A program made the position numbers and the translations under genes. A DNA stretch of 18,770 bases, taken from contig CAKSWM010000005.1 of the NCBI GenBank assembly GCA_934511545.1, positions 1 to 18,770 of the forward strand, written 5' to 3'. Position 1 is the stretch's first letter, and each line of letters starts with the position of its first letter. Under the pieces are notes generated by a model. It saw nothing but the letters and a program-made list of their open reading frames with translations. It was not told the origin of the DNA and searched no databases. Shown one piece after another: positions 7,405-14,921 of this stretch. Source of the stretch: an uncultured Oscillospiraceae bacterium. Lineage in GTDB: Bacteria; Bacillota; Clostridia; Oscillospirales; Oscillospiraceae.

Positions 7405-8472
7405 TTGTCCATAAAACCGCCCAAATTTCTTGCAAATCTTCTGCTGTGGGCGCTGTGCGGCGGAATTTTTCTTGTCTGCGTGCGCTATCTTCTGCCGTGG
7501 ATGCTTCCTTTTCTGATAGCGCTGGGGCTGGCCGCGCTGCTCGAGCCGGCCGTGCGGCTGCTGACAGACCGCGCGCGGCTCCCGCGTGCGGCGGCCGCGG
7601 GGGCCTGCACGCTTCTGCTTCTGGCGGCGCTGGTCACGCTGACCGTGTGGGGAGCCGCGGGAGCGGCCGGGGAGCTTGTGGAGCTGACGGGCAGCCTTCC
7701 GGAGCTTCTGGGTTCCGTTCTTGACGGGCTGGAATCGCTCGAGTCGCGCGTCATGCGCTATATCGGTTCGGCGCCCATACCGGTGCAGGAATACCTGAGC
7801 GAGGCGCTGGATTCGCTCGAGGGCCAGCTGGCCTCGATACCGGCGGCGCTTTCCGGCAAGCTGCCGGGGCTGATCTCCGCTGCGGTCGAAAAGACGCCGC
7901 TGGTGCTGCTTTTTGCCGTCACCGCGGGATTGGGAACATATTTTGTATCGGCCTCGTATCCTTCCGTCAAGAGCTTCGCGCTCCGGCAGATACCGGAGAA
8001 GTTCCGGGACAGCGTCCGCGCGGTGCGCGGGGATCTGAGCAGCACGCTGGGGCGCTGGCTGCGCGCACAGGGGCTTTTGATGGCGGTGACCTTCGCCGTG
8101 CTGAGTCTTGGCTTTATGCTGCTCCGCATCGGCTATCCGCTGCTCGTGGCGGCAGTCACGGCGGTCATCGACGCGCTGCCGATACTCGGCACGGGCACGG
8201 TGCTGATCCCCTGGGCGCTTTATTGCTTCCTGACGGGGAGCTATGCCCGCGGCGCGGGGCTCGCCCTGTGCTATGCCGCGGCGACGGTCCTGCGCAGCAC
8301 GCTCCAGGCGAAGCTGATCGGCGACCAGCTGGGGCTGCACCCGATAGTTTCGCTGTTTTCGATCTATCTCGGATTCCGCGTCTGCGGCGTTTTCGGGATG
8401 CTGCTGTTTCCGCTGGCGGCGGTGATGCTCTGCCGGATGAACGAGCGGGGCATCGTCAGGCTGTGGAAGTGA
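7405..8472 (+). CDS. ytvI: AI-2E family permease, YtvI-like sporulation integral membrane protein
   Basis: A 355-residue polytopic membrane protein of the AI-2E/PerM permease family, close in length to Bacillus YtvI (371). Hydrophobic segments fall at about 11-30, 33-48, 65-88, 165-183, 222-242, 246-270, 275-292 and 314-345, with a soluble stretch at about 90-160 as in the family. Diagnostic blocks are D-A-L-P-I-L-G-T-G (256-264) and K-L-I-G-D-Q-L-G-L-H-P-I (303-314). The start is uncertain: TTG at 7405 fits best because a strong GGAGGGG precedes it by about 10 nt. The in-frame ATGs further upstream sit in the divergent promoter region, and the ATG at 7397 is out of frame. The transported substrate is unknown; YtvI's sporulation link is by homology. 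It ends 7 nt from the convergent PAP2 gene, with no terminator between. Confidence 0.85.
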   Translation: MSIKPPKFLANLLLWALCGGIFLVCVRYLLPWMLPFLIALGLAALLEPAVRLLTDRARLPRAAAAGACTLLLLAALVTLTVWGAAGAAGELVELTGSLPELLGSVLDGLESLESRVMRYIGSAPIPVQEYLSEALDSLEGQLASIPAALSGKLPGLISAAVEKTPLVLLFAVTAGLGTYFVSASYPSVKSFALRQIPEKFRDSVRAVRGDLSSTLGRWLRAQGLLMAVTFAVLSLGFMLLRIGYPLLVAAVTAVIDALPILGTGTVLIPWALYCFLTGSYARGAGLALCYAAATVLRSTLQAKLIGDQLGLHPIVSLFSIYLGFRVCGVFGMLLFPLAAVMLCRMNERGIVRLWK

Positions 8473-8479
8473 ACGGTGC

Positions 8480-9055
8480 TCACCCGTTCAGTCTCTCTCG
8501 CTCGCGCTTTGTCAGAAGGTCGCTCTTTATGAACCGGTGCGAGAGCGCATAAGCTCCCCAGGCGCAGAGCGTGCCGGTGACGGCCCCGGCGAGGATATCC
8601 GTCGGGTAGTGTATGCCGACATAGATGCGCGAGAGCGCGATCAGCGCGGCGGGGACATAGGCCCAGGCTCCGCCCTTTCCGCGAAAGGCGCGGGCCAGCG
8701 CAAAGGCCGCCGCGAAGGAAGAGCAGGCGTGCCCGGAGGGGAAGCTGTAGCTTGCAAGCGGCTTTACAAGAAGCTCGATCTCCGGAAAGGTCAGAAACGG
8801 GCGCGGGCGCGCGACGATGTTTTTGAGAACAAGATTGTTGAGCGCTGCGGCAGCGGCGAGGCACAGAGCCGCGTCGAGGCCGCGGCGTCTTGTTTTCGGG
8901 ATGATGAGAAGGACGAGCGCGGTGATTATCCAGATCATGCCGCCGTCGCCGAGAAGGCTTGCCAGCTTCATGACGGGCGTCAGAAAGCCGCAGCGGATAT
9001 GCTCCTGAATAAACAGAAGTATGCCGCCGTCGAGAGCGGTGAGCGCGTCAGTCAT
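8480..9055 (-). CDS. PAP2 family phosphatase (possible undecaprenyl-diphosphate phosphatase)
   Basis: A 191-residue membrane phosphatase with the three PAP2 motifs: K-x6-R-P (K78, R85-P86), P-S-G-H (106-109, catalytic H109) and S-R-x5-H-x3-D (S142-R143, H149, D153). Hydrophobic segments lie at about 40-53, 62-76, 112-123, 132-142 and 153-172. Members such as BcrC and PgpB dephosphorylate undecaprenyl diphosphate or lipid phosphates on the outer face of the membrane; the exact substrate cannot be read from sequence. The start overlaps the stop of the hexapeptide transferase gene as ATGA, so it is the last gene of the hemZ operon. Confidence 0.92.
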   Translation of the reverse strand: MTDALTALDGGILLFIQEHIRCGFLTPVMKLASLLGDGGMIWIITALVLLIIPKTRRRGLDAALCLAAAAALNNLVLKNIVARPRPFLTFPEIELLVKPLASYSFPSGHACSSFAAAFALARAFRGKGGAWAYVPAALIALSRIYVGIHYPTDILAGAVTGTLCAWGAYALSHRFIKSDLLTKRERERLNG

Positions 9056-9765
9056 GGCTTGAGCTCCACTATTTCGTTTTCCTCATACTCCAGCTCGCGC
9101 TTTTCAAAGACGCGCTTTCCCGCGGGGATGAAGCCGCGGACGTTGGTCAGAGGATAGACCCAGCTGTGGTGCCCTATATGGGTGCCCGGCTGGGAGACGC
9201 TGTTTGCGCCGAGACGCGCGCTGTCGCCTAGGACGACGCCGAAGAAGCTGTCGCCGAGATCGTGCCTTTCGCCGTCGTATTTGAGGGTCACGTTCTGCTG
9301 GTCGAACTTGCGGTTGGCGGTTATAACGCCGGAGCCGATGCGCGCGCTCGCACCGAGCACGCAGTCGCCCGCGAAGGACAGGGAGGCGACCTTTGACCCG
9401 CCGAACATGACCGTGTGCTTGATCTCACTGCCGTGGCCGACGGAGCATCCGTCCGAGATGATCGTGTTCGGGCGGATGACGGCGCCGTGGCTGATCTCGC
9501 AGTTCCGGCCGATATAGACCGGGCCGATGATGCACACGTCGTCATAGATCTTTGTGCCCTCGCCGATGTAGCAGCAGCCGTGGATCGCGGGCGCGCGGCC
9601 GAGGATAGTACCGTGGTTTTCGCAGACGCCCTTCTGCGTCAGCATTTCGTCGAGAAAGGTCTTTGCCTTTGCCAGGATCTCATATGTTTCGGTTATGCCG
9701 TCGAAAAACTCCGGGAACGGGAATTTTTCGAGGTGCTGAAAGTAATAATCGAGTTTTGTGGACAT
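9052..9765 (-). CDS. Left-handed beta-helix (hexapeptide repeat) acyltransferase-like protein, GlmU C-terminal type
   Basis: A 237-residue protein. From about residue 55 to 215 it shows hexapeptide repeats of the [LIV]-G-x-x-x form (I-G-E-G, I-G-R-N, I-S-H-G-A-V-I, I-S-D-G-C-S-V-G-H-G-S-E-I-K, L-G-A-S-A-R-I-G-S-G, L-G-A-N-S-V, I-G-H-H-S). The N-terminal 50 residues are helical. In databases this type is often named UDP-N-acetylglucosamine pyrophosphorylase-related, but no nucleotidyltransferase domain (G-x-G-T-R-M-x-S) is present, so uridylyl transfer is unlikely. It probably binds or acylates a sugar nucleotide. GGAGG 9 nt before the ATG at 9765 decides the start. It begins 1 nt after the hemZ stop and overlaps the PAP2 start. 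Confidence 0.85.
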   Translation of the reverse strand: MSTKLDYYFQHLEKFPFPEFFDGITETYEILAKAKTFLDEMLTQKGVCENHGTILGRAPAIHGCCYIGEGTKIYDDVCIIGPVYIGRNCEISHGAVIRPNTIISDGCSVGHGSEIKHTVMFGGSKVASLSFAGDCVLGASARIGSGVITANRKFDQQNVTLKYDGERHDLGDSFFGVVLGDSARLGANSVSQPGTHIGHHSWVYPLTNVRGFIPAGKRVFEKRELEYEENEIVELKP

Positions 9766-9766
9766 T

Positions 9767-11260
9767 TTATGCTTCCTCCTTTTCCGGCAGAGGCCCGAGC
9801 GCCGAGTAAAAATCAATGATTTTCTGTTTGTCGGCGCAGACCTTTTCACTGCGCTCGATGTATTCCTGCGGATACTTCGGCGCGAACACGCGTTCGATGC
9901 GGCCCGTGCCGGTGCAGAGCTTGGTGGAGGCTCCGCCGCCCATGGAGATTATGCTGCAAAGCTCCTCCATGATGCAGATGTTATAGAGGTTTTCCGTCCC
10001 CTTTTTTGCCCAGCCGACATTCTCAAAGCCGCCGGACATATATTTCTGGCGGTAGAGGTAATAGGGGGCGTAGTCTGCCCCGCGCAGGCGGGACATGGCA
10101 TAGTCGAGCATTTCGCCGACGTCCTGTGCCGAGGGGATGGCAGTTCCCTCGAGCATGATGCGCGAACCCTTTTTGAGCGAGAGCGTGTGGACGGTTATAT
10201 TCTCCGGCGCGAGCGCCATTACGCGGTCCAGCGTTTTGCGGAAGCCCTCCGGCGTGTCCGCGGGCAGCCCGGCGATGAGGTCCATGTTGACCTCAAAATC
10301 TCCCGCCTGCCGCACGAGGGCCAGCGCGTTTTCAACGTCCTGCGCCGTGTGCCTGCGGCCGATGACCTCGAGCACCCCGTCGGACATCGTCTGCGGATTC
10401 ACGCTCACGCGGGTGACGCCGTGACGGCGCAGGACCTGGAGCTTTTCGGCGGTTATGGTGTCCGGCCGCCCGGCCTCGACCGTAAATTCGCGGCAGTGCG
10501 AGAGATCAAAGGCGCCTTCCATGCGCGTTATCAGCCTGTCGAGCTGGGGCGCGGAAAGCGTCGTCGGCGTGCCGCCGCCGAAGTAGACGGAGACGACCCG
10601 GAGCCCCAGCCGCGTCACGGCCGCGGCGGTCGCGTCGATCTCGCGGCAGAGTGCGTCCAGAAACGGCTCGATGAGCTTCATGCTGCGCGCGACGGATTGG
10701 CTGACGAAGCTGCAATAGGCGCAGCGCGTCGGGCAGAAGGGGATGCCGACATAGAGACAGATGTCGCGGCGCTCGAGCATGTGCGCAGCGTCCAGCGAGG
10801 CATGCGCCGTGTCGAGGCAAAGCTCCGCGCGCTCGCGCGAGGCGCGGTAGCTTTCGCAGAAGCGCGTGAGCGCCGCCCTGTCCGACAGCCCCGCCTCGAT
10901 GAGATTGCTCATGAGCTTGCCGGGACGTATGCCCGTCAGCGCGCCCCACACCGGCTCCTTCACCAGCTCCTGCGTCGCGGCGCGGTAGAACGCGAGCTTG
11001 ACGATACGCTGGTGCTGCCGTTCGCGCTCGAGATCGTCCGTCAGCCTGTCGCGGCGGACGGAGCACTTTGCCGTATATGTTTTTCCGCCGGCGGTAAGGC
11101 GACAGACGGCGGTGTTATATACGCTTCCCTCATGCAGCGAGATGACCGCGCGGTCGCCCCCGGGTGAATCGGAAAACTCCGGCTTTTCGTTCGGGAACAG
11201 CGTCAGCAGCATTTGCTCCGCGGCGTATTTATAATCGTTGTTGATGAGTATTATTTTCAT
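9767..11260 (-). CDS. hemZ: Radical SAM protein HemZ (coproporphyrinogen dehydrogenase-like)
   Basis: A 497-residue HemN/HemZ-family radical SAM protein (Bacillus HemZ about 501). The 4Fe-4S cluster ligands are C176, C180 and C183 in C-P-T-R-C-A-Y-C, followed by V-Y-F-G-G-G-T-P-T (225-233) for SAM binding. The N-terminal 165 residues are the HemZ-specific extension (G-A-L-T-G-I-R-P-G-K at 107-116). The C-terminal part carries the N-x-G-W-A-K-K-G (414-421) and G-G-G-A-S-T (441-446) blocks. The family acts in anaerobic haem synthesis or haem-related chemistry, but not every HemZ has been shown to oxidise coproporphyrinogen. The start at 11260 fits the family N-terminus; only a weak AGAAG precedes it. 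A longer reading to 11323 runs into the intergenic repeat and is rejected. Confidence 0.93.
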   Translation of the reverse strand: MKIILINNDYKYAAEQMLLTLFPNEKPEFSDSPGGDRAVISLHEGSVYNTAVCRLTAGGKTYTAKCSVRRDRLTDDLERERQHQRIVKLAFYRAATQELVKEPVWGALTGIRPGKLMSNLIEAGLSDRAALTRFCESYRASRERAELCLDTAHASLDAAHMLERRDICLYVGIPFCPTRCAYCSFVSQSVARSMKLIEPFLDALCREIDATAAAVTRLGLRVVSVYFGGGTPTTLSAPQLDRLITRMEGAFDLSHCREFTVEAGRPDTITAEKLQVLRRHGVTRVSVNPQTMSDGVLEVIGRRHTAQDVENALALVRQAGDFEVNMDLIAGLPADTPEGFRKTLDRVMALAPENITVHTLSLKKGSRIMLEGTAIPSAQDVGEMLDYAMSRLRGADYAPYYLYRQKYMSGGFENVGWAKKGTENLYNICIMEELCSIISMGGGASTKLCTGTGRIERVFAPKYPQEYIERSEKVCADKQKIIDFYSALGPLPEKEEA

Positions 11261-11298
11261 TTTGTTTCTTCTTTTATATTCTTTTTTACCGCATTCTT

Positions 11299-11414
11299 CT
11301 TTTTCCTTTTTTAGCTTTAACAAGCCGGGCTCTCTGAAAGAGAGCCCAGCTCGGTTGAGCTAAAGATAAAAATAGAAGGAAAAAGGTAAAGAAAAGTTAC
11401 CCCCTGCGGAGCAG
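11299..11414 (-). repeat. AT-rich dyad repeat, copy A (csaB-hemZ junction)
   Basis: Read on the minus strand, the copy starts with the tag CTGCTCCGCAGGGGG (11414-11400). GTAACTTTTCTTTACC and a pyrimidine-rich spacer follow, then a long hairpin whose arms begin at AGCT 11358-11361 and 11313-11316. The hairpin core is a perfect 9-bp stem GGGCTCTCT/AGAGAGCCC with a 3-nt loop. The last five codons and stop of csaB lie in the tag. About 85 nt are nearly identical to copy B. The stem is not followed by a T-run in the csaB direction, so it is not a textbook terminator. Confidence 0.85.
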
Positions 11415-12518
11415 CTTCCTTGCACACTCAACATTGACGTCTGCAAGCTTTGCGAGCTTTTCCGCCTGTGCGCGGCGGAAGGCGCGCTCCCCGTCGGACA
11501 GCGCGGCCTCGACGGCGGCGCAGAGCGCCTCCGCCGTCAGCGACCCGAGCTCAAGGCAGGCGCTTTCCCCAATGTAGCCGAGAAACGCCGTCACCTTGGG
11601 ATCATATGACACGCCGACCAGCGGCACGCCGTTGCCGGCGGCAAAGATCAGCCCGTGCAGGCGCATCGAACACACGGCCTTCATCCGCGCCATGATCCCG
11701 ATGGTAAGCGCGGTGTCCATCGGCTCGCGCAGGATGACGGGAGCCTGACGCATGTGTGACGCGGCGCTGTCGGCGGCATCGCCGTCGCTGCGGTGGTTTA
11801 TCGAGAGGAAAACGGGCGTAAGGCCGAATTTTTCGCGGACCATGTCCGCCGCGCGGGCGAAACACTCCGCCCTTTCCTCAAATCCGGGCCAGCGGCGCAG
11901 GCAGAAGCAGACATAGCTGCCCTCCGGATCCAGCCCCAGCGCGCGCATCTTTTCGTCCACAACGCCGGGTGCGGCGGGCGCCAGCGTCATCGCCGGGTCG
12001 GCCGAGAGCAGTATCTCCGGCCCCTTTACGCCGAAACGGGCAAGCTCGTCCATGCTGTCCGGCTCGCGCAGGGTGATGACGTCCACATACCGGCTGAGTA
12101 TGCGCCTTGTAAGCGCAACGTCGCCGCGCCGGGACACGGGGCCTATGCCGCAGCCGTACATGATGACCTTTGCCCCACGTTTTTTCGCCGCGCGCAGGGT
12201 GAAAAGATAGTAAGCAAGGCTTCTGCGGCTGGTGACGTCCTGGATGAGGCTGCCGCCTCCGTTTATGTAGAGCCGGACGTTTTTCATAACGCGCAGAAAG
12301 CCGCGGAAATCAAAGGTGTGCAGGGCGTTTACGCCGAGCTTCGCCGCGGTCTCTTCCGGGCGGCGTGACAGGACGGTGACCGGCATCTCCGGGTCGATGG
12401 AGCGCATCTGGCCGACGACGGCCTCGAGTATGGCCTCGTCCCCCGCGTTTCCGTGCCCGTAGGCGCCGCAGATGAGTACGCCGCGCCTGTTATTCTGTTT
12501 GTTTCTGACGGCAGACAT
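11397..12518 (-). CDS. csaB: Polysaccharide pyruvyl transferase CsaB
   Basis: Adds pyruvate ketals to the secondary cell-wall polymer, the modification that SLH-domain and S-layer proteins bind. The 373 residues match the family (about 360-370). Landmarks are G-A-Y-G-H-G-N-A-G-D-E-A-I-L (18-31), I-N-G-G-G-S-L-I-Q-D-V-T-S-R-R-S (85-100), Y-G-C-G-I-G-P-V (121-128), M-R-L-H-G-L-I-F-A (285-293) and Y-D-P-K-V (305-309). The start at 12518 lies behind a consensus promoter and GGGAGAG; the in-frame reading upstream to 13289 is antisense to the glycosyltransferase and not real. The last codons (L-L-R-R-G, stop) are shared with the intergenic repeat at 11400-11414, so the natural C-terminus may have been replaced by the repeat. 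Confidence 0.95.
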   Translation of the reverse strand: MSAVRNKQNNRRGVLICGAYGHGNAGDEAILEAVVGQMRSIDPEMPVTVLSRRPEETAAKLGVNALHTFDFRGFLRVMKNVRLYINGGGSLIQDVTSRRSLAYYLFTLRAAKKRGAKVIMYGCGIGPVSRRGDVALTRRILSRYVDVITLREPDSMDELARFGVKGPEILLSADPAMTLAPAAPGVVDEKMRALGLDPEGSYVCFCLRRWPGFEERAECFARAADMVREKFGLTPVFLSINHRSDGDAADSAASHMRQAPVILREPMDTALTIGIMARMKAVCSMRLHGLIFAAGNGVPLVGVSYDPKVTAFLGYIGESACLELGSLTAEALCAAVEAALSDGERAFRRAQAEKLAKLADVNVECARKLLRRG

Positions 12519-12535
12519 GCTTCGGCAACTCTCCC

Positions 12536-12564
12536 TTGCAAAATAACCTAAAGTATTATACAAT
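12536..12564 (+). promoter_or_regulatory. Promoter of the glycosyltransferase gene
   Basis: -35 TTGCAA (12536-12541), 17-nt spacer, -10 TACAAT (12559-12564); the start of transcription would be near 12571, about 32 nt before the ATG at 12603. Its -10 shares bases with the csaB -10 on the other strand. Confidence 0.55.
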
Positions 12565-12583
12565 TCAATGATAACAAGGTCAA
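12555..12583 (-). promoter_or_regulatory. Promoter of csaB
   Basis: On the minus strand: -35 TTGACC (12583-12578), 17-nt spacer, -10 TATAAT (12560-12555), five and six of six bases matching consensus. This is the best sigma-A-type promoter in the window. Transcription would begin near 12548, about 30 nt before the csaB ATG. Confidence 0.78.
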
Positions 12584-12602
12584 GTTCAAGGTGAGGCGCA
12601 GA

Positions 12603-13655
12603 ATGAAACAAATAGCTGTTTTCCAAAGCGATCTGCATGTCGGCGGCATCCAGAAAGCGCTTGTGAATATCCTGAATGAAATAGATTACACCCGGTGCGC
12701 GGTGGATCTCTATCTCTTTGACGGGGCGTGCTTTTTCGACCTTCCGCAGCACGAGAATCTGAATGTGATATTCCTCAGGCCATACCCGTTCCTCAACAGA
12801 CTGGTATATTTCGGACTGCTGCGCCGCATCGCGCCCGCCGTCAGAACGGACAAGGAATATGACGTTGCGATCGACTTCAACAGCTACCGCAACGAGTGCG
12901 CTGTCGGCGCAACGTCGGTCCGCGCGAAAAAGCGCGTGATGTGGATACACAACGATGTTGAGATCAAAAAGCGCAACGAGATCAAATACCGCATCCTCTG
13001 GCATTTTTTCAAGGGGAAGCTGCGCGAGTTTGACGAGTTCGCGGCGGTATCTCCCGGCATAATCGACGGGTTCCGCCGCGTTTCGGGCATATATGACAAA
13101 AAGATAACCGCGATACCGAACCATATCGACACGGACGAGATATTCCGGAAGGCGGAAGAGCCGGTGGATTTTTCGGTGGACGAGAGCGTTTACAATCTCT
13201 GCACGATGGGGCGCATCTGCCATCAGAAGGGCTTTGACATACTCATGGGCTACATGGCCGAGGTCGTGCGCAGGCGGACGGATATACACCTATATCTGCT
13301 CGGCGACGGGCCTGACAGGGAGAAGCTCGAAGCGCAGATAGAGCAGCTCGGGCTTGAAAAGTTCGTGACGCTCCTGGGCAATAAACAGAACCCGTTCCCC
13401 TATCTTGACCGGATGGACGGCTTCACGCTCACCAGCCGGTATGAGGGGCAGGGGCTCGTTATATGGGAGGCCAGGACCCTCGGGCTCGAGCTGTTCATAA
13501 CCGAAAATCTTGTGAAATACAATCCCGGCATACCGGGCTATACCGATCTTGTCGAGGCGCTCGTACATGCGCGCCGCCACGAAAAGGTCCGCGATGACCT
13601 GCATGAATACAACGCGGCGATCGGGGAGAGTCTTAATAAGCTGCTGGAGATGTAA
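12603..13655 (+). CDS. Glycosyltransferase family 4 (GT-B fold)
   Basis: A 350-residue GT-B glycosyltransferase. The N-terminal domain has the acceptor-side loop G-G-I-Q-K-A-L (14-20). The C-terminal donor domain begins with the M-G-R-I-C-x-Q-K-G-F-D-I-L block (202-214) and continues with L-L-G-D-G-P-D-R-E (232-240). The E-x7-E motif of GT4 enzymes is in E281-G-Q-G-L-V-I-W-E289. No signal peptide or membrane segment is seen, so it acts at the inner face on a sugar nucleotide; donor and acceptor are unknown. The ATG at 12603 is preceded by GAGG at 6 nt; a GTG at 12591 is itself part of that site and rejected. It is divergent from csaB and probably works on the same wall polymer. Confidence 0.9.
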   Translation: MKQIAVFQSDLHVGGIQKALVNILNEIDYTRCAVDLYLFDGACFFDLPQHENLNVIFLRPYPFLNRLVYFGLLRRIAPAVRTDKEYDVAIDFNSYRNECAVGATSVRAKKRVMWIHNDVEIKKRNEIKYRILWHFFKGKLREFDEFAAVSPGIIDGFRRVSGIYDKKITAIPNHIDTDEIFRKAEEPVDFSVDESVYNLCTMGRICHQKGFDILMGYMAEVVRRRTDIHLYLLGDGPDREKLEAQIEQLGLEKFVTLLGNKQNPFPYLDRMDGFTLTSRYEGQGLVIWEARTLGLELFITENLVKYNPGIPGYTDLVEALVHARRHEKVRDDLHEYNAAIGESLNKLLEM

Positions 13656-13670
13656 TTATTTATTTTTTTA

Positions 13671-13758
13671 TCTTTTTCTTCTATTTTATCTTTTAGCTCA
13701 ACCGAGCTGGGCTCTCTTTCAGAGAGCCCGGCTTGGTAAAGCTAAAAAAGGAAAAAGA
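13671..13758 (+). repeat. AT-rich dyad repeat, copy B (after the glycosyltransferase)
   Basis: Nearly identical over about 85 nt to copy A in reverse orientation, so both copies have the same direction relative to the gene that ends in front of them. The hairpin runs from TTTTAGCT (13691-13698) to AGCTAAAA (13740-13747), with G-T pairs and two mismatches in the middle and a perfect 9-bp core (13709-13717 with 13721-13729, loop TTC). The A-rich right end leads into the ribosome binding site of the next gene. No T-run follows the stem on the plus strand. Confidence 0.85.
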
Positions 13759-13786
13759 AACGATAACAAGCAAAGGAGAACCTCCT

Positions 13787-14920
13787 ATGACCGATATATA
13801 CCTCATCCGCCACTGCGAGGCCGAGGGGAACCTTTACCGCCGCGTTCAGGGCGCGTATAACGGGCTCCCGACGGCCAGAGGCAGAAAACAGATAGACGCG
13901 CTGGCAGAGCGGTTCCGGAGCGTGGATATCGATGCGCTGTATTCCAGCGACCTGACCCGCGCGATGGAGACCGCCGGGGCCATCAGCCGTTTTCATCCGC
14001 TGGAGCTCCGGATCGATCCGCGGCTGCGCGAGGTGGACATGGGAGTCTGGGAAAACGAGCCATGGGGCAACATCGTGCGCAGTGACCCGGAGCAGATGGG
14101 CTATTTCTCGAATGAGCCCGAAAAATGGCGCGTCGCGGGCGCGGAGACCTTCGGGGAGCTTCGCTGCCGAATGACGGAGGCCGTGCTGGATATCGCTGCG
14201 GAGAACGAGGGCAAAACCGTCGCCATCGTCAGCCACGGCATGGCGATACGCACGTTTTTGAGCGGGATAACCGGCCTCACGGCGGGAGAGACCGGCCATG
14301 GAGACAACACCGCGGTCGCGCTGCTCCATGCGGAGGACGGGCGTGTGACCGCCGAATATTACAACGACAACAGTCATCTTGACGAGCAGACGAGCACCTT
14401 TGCCCAGCAGAGCTGGTGGAGGGAAGCCACAGCCGCCGGTGACCTGCACAACCTTGCCCTGATCCCGCTTGACCCGGAAAAGGACAGGGAGCTGTATATC
14501 GAAAGCTATGCCGCCGCATGGGAGTCTGCCCACGGTACGCGACTCGGCTTCGAGGGCAGCGGCTACTGGGAGAGCGCGCTGCATCATCTGGAGGAGGACC
14601 CGCGCTGCGTCGTGAAGGCCTATGCCGGGGAGCGATTTGCCGGGCTGATCGATCTGAGCCTGACCCGCGGCAGGCGGGAGGGCGCCGGGTGGATATCCCT
14701 GTGCTACATAATTCCCGAACTGCGGGGAAAGAACGACAGCATCCAGCTCATTGGCCACGCCGTGAATCTTTTCCGCGAAAAGGGGCTTGACCGTATGCGT
14801 CTGCACGTTGCGGAGGACAACGGCAGGGCGATAGGCTTTTATGAAAAGACCGGCTTTGTCCGCGTCGGAGAGGATACCGGAATGTTCGGCCGGCTTCTCA
14901 CGATGGAAATGAGGATCTGA
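13787..14920 (+). CDS. Fusion of histidine phosphatase and GNAT N-acetyltransferase
   Basis: A 377-residue two-domain protein. Residues 1-200 are a phosphoglycerate-mutase-like histidine phosphatase: L-I-R-H-C (6-10, phospho-acceptor H9), T-R-A-M-E-T (57-62), acid E82 in L-R-E-V-D-M-G, and second histidine H150 in V-S-H-G-M-A. Residues about 222-377 are a GNAT domain. Its acetyl-CoA loop is R-G-K-N-D-S (313-318), less glycine-rich than the usual R-G-x-G-x-G/A, followed by A-E-D-N-G-R-A-I-G-F-Y-E-K-T-G-F (342-357), the typical motif B. Substrates are unknown. The start at 13787 has AAAGGAG at 8 nt; the upstream in-frame ATG at 13733 lies in repeat copy B. The next gene starts 1 nt after the stop, so the two are co-translated. 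Confidence 0.9.
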   Translation: MTDIYLIRHCEAEGNLYRRVQGAYNGLPTARGRKQIDALAERFRSVDIDALYSSDLTRAMETAGAISRFHPLELRIDPRLREVDMGVWENEPWGNIVRSDPEQMGYFSNEPEKWRVAGAETFGELRCRMTEAVLDIAAENEGKTVAIVSHGMAIRTFLSGITGLTAGETGHGDNTAVALLHAEDGRVTAEYYNDNSHLDEQTSTFAQQSWWREATAAGDLHNLALIPLDPEKDRELYIESYAAAWESAHGTRLGFEGSGYWESALHHLEEDPRCVVKAYAGERFAGLIDLSLTRGRREGAGWISLCYIIPELRGKNDSIQLIGHAVNLFREKGLDRMRLHVAEDNGRAIGFYEKTGFVRVGEDTGMFGRLLTMEMRI

Positions 14921-14921
14921 A

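Noticed and set aside
9758..11167. Open frame of 469 codons on the plus strand opposite hemZ
   Set aside because: The minus strand encodes a full-length HemZ with intact cluster cysteines; long antisense frames are expected from GC-rich codon use. The predicted product is Arg/Ala/Val-rich with no recognisable domain.
11313..11361. Simple Rho-independent terminator of csaB
   Set aside because: The stem is strong but followed by CTAAAAAAGG in the csaB direction, with no T-run; the same sequence recurs elsewhere as a repeat, so it was annotated as a repeat.
12519..13289. Upstream extension of the csaB frame by 257 codons
   Set aside because: It is antisense to the glycosyltransferase, crosses the consensus csaB promoter, and the CsaB family N-terminus fits the ATG at 12518.
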